Source of the DNA: Loktanella sp.
GTDB lineage: Bacteria; Pseudomonadota; Alphaproteobacteria; Rhodobacterales; Rhodobacteraceae
Direction: 5' to 3'
DNA: 5,308 nt
Assembly: GCA_003551805.1 (NCBI GenBank)
Contig: PUNR01000177.1
Span: 1-5,308 of the forward strand
In this document: positions 1-4,875 of the stretch, in pieces
Numbering within the stretch: the first letter of the stretch is position 1
Layout of the letters: each line of letters starts with the position of its first letter
Translations under genes and position numbers: made by a program
Notes under the pieces: generated by a model
What the model saw: only the letters and a program-made list of their open reading frames with translations
Databases searched by the model: none
Told to the model about the DNA's origin: nothing

Positions 1-662
1 CAGGGGGCGTCAAGATGCTGACGATCCGCGAACACCGCTTTCCGTTTTTGTCCAAGGTCGGTGACTGGAATCGCTTCAACGCAAATACCGGTGGCACGCT
101 GGTCGAAAAATGCTGCCATTTCTTCGATCTGATGCGCCTGATCCTGCAGGACGAACCGGTACGCGTGATGGCCAGCGCTGGGCAGGCGGTGAACCATCTT
201 GATGAAAGCTATAACGGACAGACCCCCGATATCTGGGACAATGCCTATGTGATTGTCGATTTTGCACGTGGGTCGCGCGCGATGCTGGAACTGTGTATGT
301 TCGCCGAAGGATCCCGCTATCAGGAAGAAATCAGCGCCGTCGGACCCTTGGGCAAGATCGAGGCGTTGGTCCCGGGGCCGGGCCGGTTCTGGCCTGCCGC
401 CTTGGGCGAGCCGCCGGTGCCGCAGCTCATCATCAGCCCGCGCGACCCCAAAGGGCCGTTTGTATCGGAAATTCCGGTTGATCCGACCCTGCTGGAGGCT
501 GGCGATCATAACGGATCGACGTTCTATCAGCATCAGCGCTTCAACGCCGTGGTACGCGGTGATGCTGCGGTGGAAGTCACCGTGCAAGACGGATCAAAAG
601 CCGTGGCCATCGGGATCGCCGCACAGCAAAGCGCAAAGACCGGTCAGGCTATCATATTGTGA
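1..662 (+). CDS. Gfo/Idh/MocA family oxidoreductase, C-terminal part (5' end outside window)
   Basis: This is the C-terminal portion of an NAD(P)-dependent dehydrogenase of the Gfo/Idh/MocA family, cytoplasmic enzymes that mostly oxidise sugars, inositols or related polyols. The reading frame is open to the left edge (first full codon at position 3), so the ATG at 15 is internal, not the start. About 219 residues are visible. Family members usually have roughly 350-390, so the N-terminal Rossmann domain and the catalytic Lys (EKP motif) lie upstream. Counting from the Met at 15, the visible part opens with the IREHRFPFL strand and then NTGGTLVEKCCHFFDLMR (residues 24-41). This matches the family GGxLxDxxxH active-site helix. 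His35 is the likely catalytic His, and Glu31 sits where inositol dehydrogenases have Asp. The rest is the alpha/beta substrate domain, ending in a typical helix (SKAVAIGIAAQQS). The family is clear but the substrate is unknown. The gene ends in TGA, 8 bases before a strong hairpin. Confidence 0.9.
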   Translation, partial: GGVKMLTIREHRFPFLSKVGDWNRFNANTGGTLVEKCCHFFDLMRLILQDEPVRVMASAGQAVNHLDESYNGQTPDIWDNAYVIVDFARGSRAMLELCMFAEGSRYQEEISAVGPLGKIEALVPGPGRFWPAALGEPPVPQLIISPRDPKGPFVSEIPVDPTLLEAGDHNGSTFYQHQRFNAVVRGDAAVEVTVQDGSKAVAIGIAAQQSAKTGQAIIL

Positions 663-670
663 AGTTTATT

Positions 671-701
671 GTTGCTGGCAGGATGCGGTCCTGCCAGCAA
701 C
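671..701 (+). terminator. Perfect 13-bp hairpin after the dehydrogenase gene (probable terminator)
   Basis: GTTGCTGGCAGGA (671-683) and TCCTGCCAGCAAC (689-701) are perfect inverted repeats around a 5-base loop, starting 8 bases after the stop codon. The position and stability fit a transcription terminator or 3'-end stabilising structure. No T-run follows the stem, so it is not a textbook intrinsic terminator. Rho-assisted ending or 3'-end protection is equally possible. Confidence 0.6.
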
Positions 702-766
702 ATGTCGACCGAAAACTCGTAAAAGACGCTACAAGATACTTACAAAATTTAAACATACACAGGTCG

Positions 767-797
767 TTGAAAGCGGCTTAAGCCAACACATTACATT
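767..797 (+). promoter_or_regulatory. Candidate promoter with embedded palindrome
   Basis: TTGAAA (767-772) matches five of six bases of the sigma-70 -35 box. TACATT (792-797) is a weak -10 match, at a rather long 19-base spacing. The AT-rich run just upstream (about 741-757) could act as an UP element. The perfect palindrome GGCTTAAGCC (775-784) lies in the spacer, where a bound repressor would block polymerase. This would be the promoter of the CoA transferase operon or of the small ORF at 851. The assignment rests on sequence resemblance only. Confidence 0.25.
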
Positions 798-850
798 CCG
801 TCAATGCTTGTTTCTTTCAACCCTCGGGATAGCCTGACCTAAAGGATAGG

Positions 851-949
851 ATGGCCGTATCTGACGTTGGGTCACATCAATTTGACGGCGTTCTGGCAGG
901 CCAACAGCAGCATATTTTGCGTAACTTTATTCAATCAAAAGCGCTTTGA
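851..949 (+). CDS. Possible 32-residue small ORF or leader peptide (doubtful)
   Basis: An ATG at 851 is preceded by AAAGGA (841-846). The same ribosome binding sequence is used by the CoA transferase (1091-1096) and the MDR oxidoreductase (2287-2292). The frame runs 32 codons to TGA at 947-949. The peptide starts MAVSDVGSHQ and ends FIQSKAL. It has no signal peptide, membrane segment or motif that I recognise. Against it, third positions are not G/C-biased as in the neighbouring genes, and the length is within chance expectation. If translated, it would sit in the leader of the CoA transferase mRNA, 153 bases before that start, and its last codons overlap the palindrome at 938-947. It could also be the decayed start of a lost gene. 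Confidence 0.2.
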   Translation: MAVSDVGSHQFDGVLAGQQQHILRNFIQSKAL

Positions 950-950
950 T
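934..950. promoter_or_regulatory. Palindrome resembling a LacI-family operator
   Basis: AAAGCGCTTT (938-947) is a perfect 10-base palindrome with a central CG. A wider pair of arms, ATCAAA (934-939) and TTTGAT (945-950), flanks an AGCGC centre. Inverted repeats with a central CG and A/T arms are typical of LacI-family repressor sites. No such regulator is encoded in the window, so this is inference. A chance palindrome cannot be excluded. Confidence 0.25.
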
Positions 951-1090
951 CAAGAATCGGCTTGGTGCAACCCTCCTGCGGTGGAAGGTATCCTGCCGGA
1001 TGTAAGGATCATCCCGCCCTTTGGTTGTGGGCGCCACCGCCCCTTGACGAAGGCGGGCCATACCGAAACATTCGCCGTGTTAATCAAACC

Positions 1091-1096
1091 AAAGGA
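1091..1096 (+). promoter_or_regulatory. Ribosome binding site that fixes the CoA transferase start
   Basis: AAAGGA lies six bases before ATG 1103. It supports that start over the in-frame TTG at 962, which would add 47 residues unlike the family. The MAGALDGITILDLTR N-terminus from 1103 matches the usual beginning of CaiB/BaiF proteins. Confidence 0.75.
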
Positions 1097-1102
1097 CAGA
1101 TC

Positions 1103-2284
1103 ATGGCAGGCGCTCTTGATGGGATCACCATATTGGATCTAACCCGCATTCTGGCGGGGCCGACCTGCACGCAGTTGTTGGGTGATCTGGGGGCGGATGT
1201 TATCAAGGTCGAAAACCCTGCAACCGGCGGCGATGATACGCGCGGCTGGGGGCCGCCCAATGTGTGTGACACGGCAGGCAAGCCAACCGATCTGTCGGCG
1301 TATTTCATGGCCGCAAACCGCAACAAGAAATCGGTCAGCATTGATATCGCCACACCGCAAGGGCAGGCGCAGGTGCGTGCTTTGGCGGCCAAGGCCGATA
1401 TCGTGGTGGAAAACTTCAAACCCGGTGGTCTGGCAAAATACGGGCTTGGTCCGGATGAGCTGCTGACGCGGCAACCGGGGCTGATCTACTGCTCGATCTC
1501 GGGCTTTGGCCATACGGGGCCGAACCGCGATAAACCGGGCTATGATTTGATGGCGCAGGGCTTTGGCGGGATCATGAGCCTGACCGGCGAACCCGACGGC
1601 GCGCCGATGAAAGTGGGTGTCGGCATCGCCGATGTGATGTGCGGGATGTATGCGACCGTCGGTATTCTGGCCGCTTTGCGCCACAAGGAACGGACCGGCG
1701 AAGGCCAGCATATTGATATCGCACTGGTGGACAGCCAGTTGGCGTGGCTGATTAACGAAGGCACCAATTATCTGGAATCGGGCGATCTGCCGCTGCGGCG
1801 TGGCAACGGGCACCCTAATATCGTGCCTTACCATGTCTTTGCCGTTGCCGATGGCCATGTCATTATCGCGGTGGGCAACGACAGCCAGTTTGCCCGCTTT
1901 TGCGATTTTCTGGGCTGCGCAGAGGTCGCGCAAGACCCGCGCTTTACCACTAATATCGCACGGATCGCCAATCGCGATGCGTTGCTGGATATCATCGGGC
2001 CAAAACTGGCGGCCAACAGCCTTGCCGACACCATTGCAGGACTAGAGGCTCGCAAGGTGCCTGTAGGACCGGTCAATACGATAGATCAGGCGCTGGGGTC
2101 CGATCAGGCCCAAGCACGCGAAATGGTGGTGGCGATGCCGCGTGCAGACGTGCAAAAGGGGCAGGTGCGCCTTTTGGGCAATCCGCTGAAAATGTCGCGC
2201 ACGCCGGTGACCTACCGCCTTGCACCGCCCCATTTCGGGCAGGACACGCAGGCGGTTTTGGCTGAACTGGTGCCTGATGAATGA
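1103..2284 (+). CDS. CaiB/BaiF family (family III) CoA transferase
   Basis: This cytoplasmic enzyme moves CoA from an acyl-CoA donor to a carboxylic acid acceptor by the family III mechanism, via an aspartyl-CoA thioester. It is 393 residues long, the usual family size. Family features in order are: LDLTRILAGPxCTQLLGDLGADVIKVE (residues 11-37), the NRNKKS strand, VENFKPGG (102-109), SISGFGHTGP, and GYDLMAQGFGGIMSLTG starting near residue 146. Asp148 of GYD aligns with the catalytic Asp (Asp169 in formyl-CoA transferase). RHKERTGEGQHIDIALVDSQ follows, then a glycine-containing loop (RRGNGHPNIVPY) and the C-terminal segment with KVPVGPVNT. No truncation or missing key residue is seen. The substrate is not determined: formyl-, succinyl-, mesaconyl- and itaconyl-CoA transferases and racemases share this fold. 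It is the first gene of an operon with the MDR oxidoreductase 15 bases downstream. Confidence 0.93.
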   Translation: MAGALDGITILDLTRILAGPTCTQLLGDLGADVIKVENPATGGDDTRGWGPPNVCDTAGKPTDLSAYFMAANRNKKSVSIDIATPQGQAQVRALAAKADIVVENFKPGGLAKYGLGPDELLTRQPGLIYCSISGFGHTGPNRDKPGYDLMAQGFGGIMSLTGEPDGAPMKVGVGIADVMCGMYATVGILAALRHKERTGEGQHIDIALVDSQLAWLINEGTNYLESGDLPLRRGNGHPNIVPYHVFAVADGHVIIAVGNDSQFARFCDFLGCAEVAQDPRFTTNIARIANRDALLDIIGPKLAANSLADTIAGLEARKVPVGPVNTIDQALGSDQAQAREMVVAMPRADVQKGQVRLLGNPLKMSRTPVTYRLAPPHFGQDTQAVLAELVPDE

Positions 2285-2286
2285 CC

Positions 2287-2292
2287 AAAGGA
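2287..2292 (+). promoter_or_regulatory. Ribosome binding site of the MDR oxidoreductase gene
   Basis: AAAGGA begins two bases after the CoA transferase stop. Two adjacent ATGs follow, at 2297 (spacing four) and 2300 (spacing seven). The second has the better spacing and gives the usual MKAV N-terminus, so 2300 is preferred. The difference is a single Met. Confidence 0.65.
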
Positions 2293-2299
2293 TAAGATG

Positions 2300-3316
2300 A
2301 TGAAAGCCGTTGCCCTGACCCGCTACCTGCCCGTGACCGACGCAGAAGCCTTTGTGGATGTGGATCTGCCGAAACCTGTCGCGACAGGCCGTGATATTCT
2401 GGTTGCGGTCAGGGCGGTATCGGTCAATCCGGTCGATACCAAGGTGCGCAAATCCAAAGGCGCTGATGTGGTGGAAAACCCGCCGCGCGTGCTGGGCTAT
2501 GATGCGGCTGGTGTCGTCGAAGCCATTGGCCCGGACGTCACGCTTTTTGCCATCGGCGACGAGGTTTATTATTCCGGCGATATCACGCGGTCAGGCTCGA
2601 ACGCGGAATTCCAGCTGGTTGATGAACGCATCGTCGGACGCAAACCAGCCAGCCTTGATTTCGCGCAGGCCGCAGCCTTGCCGCTAACGACGATCACCGC
2701 CTACGAAAGTTTCTTTGACCGGCTTGGCATCGACCGTGATGGGGCAGATGCAGGCCAAAGCATCCTGATTATCGGGGCAGGGGGCGGCGTCGGGTCCATC
2801 GGGATCCAGTTGGCCAAAGCGGCAGGGCTGGTCGTCATTGCCACTGCGTCGCGGCCTGAAACCCGTGATTGGGTCACTGCTTTGGGGGCCGATCACATCG
2901 TGGATCATCGCGCTGATATGGTGGCGCAGGTCCGTGCCTTGGGCATGCAGCACGTCGATCACATCGCGGTTTTCAACGATATGCGCCATTGGGATGCCGC
3001 CGTCGAACTGATCCGCCCGCAAGGCGGCATCGTGTCGATTGATAACACCGATGTGCCGATGCCAATGGCCATGATGAAAACCAAGGCGGCCAGTCTGCAT
3101 TGGGAATTCATGTTCGCCCGCGCGATGTTCCAGACCGATGACATGCAGGCCCAGCATGATCTGCTGACCTATGTAGCGGATGAAATCGACGCCGGACGTA
3201 TACGCACAACGCTTGATACAGTGCTGCGCCCGATCAACGCTGAAAACCTGCGCAAAGCGCATGCGATGATCGAAACGGGAACCGCCAAGGGTAAGATTGT
3301 GCTGGAACTTTTCTAA
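2300..3316 (+). CDS. MDR superfamily NAD(P)-dependent oxidoreductase, 'zinc-binding alcohol dehydrogenase family' type but without zinc ligands
   Basis: This is a 338-residue cytoplasmic medium-chain dehydrogenase/reductase, probably an NADPH-dependent quinone or enone reductase. The N-terminal GroES-like domain shows VNPVDTKVR (NPxD at residues 43-46) and LGYDAAGVV (65-73), where zinc alcohol dehydrogenases have a GHE motif. PLTTITAYE precedes the Rossmann fold. The nucleotide-binding loop is IIGAGGGVGSIGIQLAK, beginning near residue 157. GADHIVDH and a C-terminal GTAKGKIVLELF tail complete the fold. The protein contains no cysteine, so it cannot bind the catalytic or structural zinc of classical alcohol dehydrogenases. 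The best family match I recognise is the one often labelled 'zinc-binding alcohol dehydrogenase family protein' (about 335 residues). The gene follows the CoA transferase by 15 bases and is very likely co-transcribed, suggesting reduction of an unsaturated or carbonyl intermediate in the same pathway (inference). Confidence 0.9.
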   Translation: MKAVALTRYLPVTDAEAFVDVDLPKPVATGRDILVAVRAVSVNPVDTKVRKSKGADVVENPPRVLGYDAAGVVEAIGPDVTLFAIGDEVYYSGDITRSGSNAEFQLVDERIVGRKPASLDFAQAAALPLTTITAYESFFDRLGIDRDGADAGQSILIIGAGGGVGSIGIQLAKAAGLVVIATASRPETRDWVTALGADHIVDHRADMVAQVRALGMQHVDHIAVFNDMRHWDAAVELIRPQGGIVSIDNTDVPMPMAMMKTKAASLHWEFMFARAMFQTDDMQAQHDLLTYVADEIDAGRIRTTLDTVLRPINAENLRKAHAMIETGTAKGKIVLELF

Positions 3317-3445
3317 AACGGGGGCGTTGTCGTAGCAACACACCACAAACTTGTGTCTGTGCTGTAGGTCTAAAATCCTTGTCACAGATGCAGGTGCCGC
3401 CTAAGGGTGGGGCAATGCAATCTATGCGAAACTGGACCAGAGACC

Positions 3446-4204
3446 ATGCTGAATAGACGCCATTTTATCGTGACCGGCGCTGCGCTGTTTTCACAGCCTA
3501 TCGCTGCGCAAACGCTGACGGACCCCGAAACCAACACATTGCTGGGCGGCGAGATTACGTCCAACGCAGTTGAAGAGATCGAGGAAATCGCAGCAGAGGT
3601 TGTGGCCCCCCGCGCCCCCGTGTCGCCGCCGCATATGTGGCCGGTTTGGGATCGTCGCGTGACACCTGCGAATTATGATCCGATGACGTCGAACCCATGG
3701 GGTTTCCACAGCCGTTTCCTGCCAACCTTGGTCGAGGCGAATGACGGCCTGCGCCCCGGCGATATCCACGTCGATGCGGTCGCGCGTTACCTGTACCATG
3801 TGCGCGGCGATGGCACCGCGATGCGTTACGGTGTGGCGATTGCCCGTGGCAGCCTTTACGAACCGGGCAGCTATACCGTGCGGCGCAAAGCCAAATGGCC
3901 GACATGGCGCCCCACCGACGCGATGATCGCGCGTGAACCGCAGACCTATGAACGGCATTCCGACGGTATGGATGGCGGGCCAAGCAACCCTTTGGGGTCG
4001 CGGGCATTCTACCTGTTCGTCGGCAACCGCGACACCTATCTGCGCATCCACGGCACGCCTGAACCCCGTTCTATTGGCGGTCGGGCCAGCTCTGGCTGTG
4101 TGCGGATGGTCATGGCGCATATCATCGGGCTTTACGAAGAAGTGAACCCCGGCGTCACCGCGATCCTGTATCCGACCGAAAATTCGGTCACTGCACGCAG
4201 CTAA
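3446..4204 (+). CDS. L,D-transpeptidase, YkuD family, with twin-arginine-like signal peptide
   Basis: This 252-residue exported enzyme would form 3-3 peptidoglycan cross-links or attach proteins to peptidoglycan in the periplasm. The N-terminus MLNRRHFIVTGAALFSQPIAAQ carries Arg4-Arg5 followed by His-Phe-Ile and a short hydrophobic stretch, which fits a Tat-type signal with cleavage near Ala21. An acidic and then Pro-rich linker follows (about 22-65). The YkuD domain occupies roughly residues 106-248. Diagnostic residues are His202 in RIHGTPEP and Cys218 in SSGCVRM, 16 residues apart, with Arg220 after the nucleophile. This matches the HG-x(n)-S-x-GC-x-R catalytic signature. NPLGSRAFYL upstream is also typical. 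The start at 3446 is preferred over GTG 3407 because the signal peptide begins there, though its ribosome binding site is weak. It stands alone between a 129-base gap and a strong terminator. The family is firm; the exact role (cross-linking or anchoring) is open. Confidence 0.93.
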   Translation: MLNRRHFIVTGAALFSQPIAAQTLTDPETNTLLGGEITSNAVEEIEEIAAEVVAPRAPVSPPHMWPVWDRRVTPANYDPMTSNPWGFHSRFLPTLVEANDGLRPGDIHVDAVARYLYHVRGDGTAMRYGVAIARGSLYEPGSYTVRRKAKWPTWRPTDAMIAREPQTYERHSDGMDGGPSNPLGSRAFYLFVGNRDTYLRIHGTPEPRSIGGRASSGCVRMVMAHIIGLYEEVNPGVTAILYPTENSVTARS

Positions 4205-4210
4205 ACAAAT

Positions 4211-4238
4211 ACGCCCGCAGGTTTGATCCTGCGGGCGT
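4211..4238. terminator. Bidirectional intrinsic terminator between convergent genes
   Basis: ACGCCCGCAGG (4211-4221) and CCTGCGGGCGT (4228-4238) form a perfect 11-bp GC-rich stem with a 6-base loop, starting 6 bases after the transpeptidase stop. A T-rich stretch follows on the + strand (TTTGCTT). On the - strand the stem is followed by ATTTGTTT, so it can also end transcription of the lipoprotein gene, whose stop lies 38 bases away. Confidence 0.88.
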
Positions 4239-4276
4239 TTGCTTGGTCGGACAGCCAAGGCTGTAGATGGTGTTCG

Positions 4277-4573
4277 TTATCCTGCGGCGGGTGCCGCTTC
4301 GGGTGCTGCGACGCAAATTGTATTGCCGCGCGTTGTGCGCAGGGGCAGCAATGTCGTTTCAACCGGACCGCGATGTTCGTACCAATAGCAATTGTCCTGC
4401 TCCAACAACACAGCCGTATCAAGATCCTGAAACGGTGCCGCGATATCGCGGACTTCTTGCGGTAATCCGGTGCTTGCGCCAGTTGAGCCGCCAGCCATGG
4501 GCGAGTCTGGCATTTCAGCGCAAGCGCCCAGGGCAACGACAGCCCCAAGCATCAGTGTAGACGTGATCTTCAT
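4277..4573 (-). CDS. Small lipoprotein of unknown function
   Basis: This 98-residue protein has an N-terminal lipoprotein signal, MKITSTLMLGAVVALGAC, with lipobox LGAC and the lipidated Cys at position 18. The mature protein should therefore be anchored to the inner or outer membrane facing the periplasm. A flexible Gly/Ser/Thr-rich stretch (24-36) leads to the conserved-looking core LPQEVRDIAAPFQDLDTAVLLEQDNCYWYEHRGPVETTLLPL. Cys62 and Cys87 are the only other cysteines and could form a disulfide. The tail is Ala/Pro-rich. I do not recognise a named domain. The start at 4573 is chosen because the signal peptide begins there and a GGAG site lies seven bases upstream. A longer in-frame ORF reaching back to 4759 has no support. 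It is convergent with the transpeptidase and divergent from the transporter gene. A role in the envelope is all that can be inferred. Confidence 0.85.
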   Translation of the reverse strand: MKITSTLMLGAVVALGACAEMPDSPMAGGSTGASTGLPQEVRDIAAPFQDLDTAVLLEQDNCYWYEHRGPVETTLLPLRTTRGNTICVAAPEAAPAAG

Positions 4574-4875
4574 ACTTTTTCTCCAGTCAACTTTGGCCAA
4601 GGCCGCATTCTTTCCCGCGTGATTGGCAGTACCTTTACCGATGCGCAACAGGCTGTCACCACCATAAGCAATTTTTTGGTAACGCCCAAAGCCCGTAAAC
4701 AAGGCGCGGTGGATGCGTTTGTGCTTGCTTTTGCGGCAAACTGCACAACAATTGGACAAATCATGGCCGCGCTGCCACAGTTTTTACCGGGGTGTTGCTG
4801 GCCGTCTGGTGTATCGGCGCGGCACAGATGAAATCTGGTCGATAAGTCGATCAAATCAGTAACGGGGAATTCACC
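4574..4875. other. Divergent intergenic region (302 bases)
   Basis: This region separates the - strand lipoprotein gene from the + strand binding-protein gene and must hold both promoters, but I see no clear -35/-10 pair for either. It contains a short imperfect hairpin (TGTGC at 4720-4724 with GCACA at 4743-4747, inner TTGC/GCAA) and a TCGAT direct repeat near 4840-4852. Neither is convincing as an operator. No RNA gene, riboswitch or supported ORF is seen. Confidence 0.5.
4581..4584 (-). promoter_or_regulatory. Ribosome binding site that fixes the lipoprotein start
   Basis: On the - strand GGAG is followed by AAAAAGT and then ATG at 4573, a seven-base spacing. This decides the start at the signal peptide rather than the 62-residue upstream extension. 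Confidence 0.75.

Larger units (their letters stand above)
663..1102. other. 440-base intergenic region with putative regulatory elements
   Basis: No convincing protein gene occupies this gap. After the hairpin at 671-701 there is an AT-rich stretch (about 719-757), then a possible promoter near 767-797 that contains the palindrome GGCTTAAGCC. A 32-codon ORF with an AAAGGA ribosome binding site follows (851-949), then a second palindrome AAAGCGCTTT (938-947). The last 140 bases before the CoA transferase are GC-rich. That stretch is open in the transferase frame back to a TTG at 962, but it has no family similarity that I recognise. The gap most likely holds the promoter and 5' leader of the CoA transferase operon. 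Confidence 0.6.

Noticed and set aside
962..1102. N-terminal extension of the CoA transferase from TTG 962
   Set aside because: The added 47 residues are unlike the family. AAAGGA six bases before ATG 1103 and the conserved MAGALDGITILDLTR start fix the gene at 1103.
1139..1933. 264-codon open frame on the - strand
   Set aside because: It lies wholly antisense to the CoA transferase. The His/Arg-rich translation has no recognisable fold, as expected of a shadow frame in GC-biased DNA.
3334..3363. Imperfect hairpin after the MDR oxidoreductase gene
   Set aside because: The arms pair only with two bulges and a mismatch, the sequence is simple (CA/TG-rich), and no T-run follows. It is not a supportable terminator.
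3371..3376. TAAAAT as a -10 box for the transpeptidase gene
   Set aside because: It is a good -10 match, but the only nearby -35-like sequence (TTGTGT at 3351) is just 14 bases away and other spacings give poor -35 boxes.
2684..3385. 233-codon open frame on the - strand
   Set aside because: It is antisense to the MDR oxidoreductase and has no family features. It is explained by codon bias of the real gene.
3491..4258. 255-codon open frame on the - strand
   Set aside because: It is antisense to the transpeptidase, and its translation resembles no protein family.
4574..4759. 62-residue upstream extension of the lipoprotein
   Set aside because: It would bury the lipoprotein signal peptide inside the protein. 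The GGAG site at 4581-4584 supports the shorter start.
4619..4831. 70-codon + strand ORF from GTG in the divergent spacer
   Set aside because: There is no good ribosome binding site, no motif and no family similarity. It overlaps the region expected to hold the divergent promoters.
4780..4875. TPP riboswitch upstream of the THI5-like gene
   Set aside because: A GGGGTG-like stretch is present, but the CUGAGA core and paired helices of the TPP aptamer are not seen.
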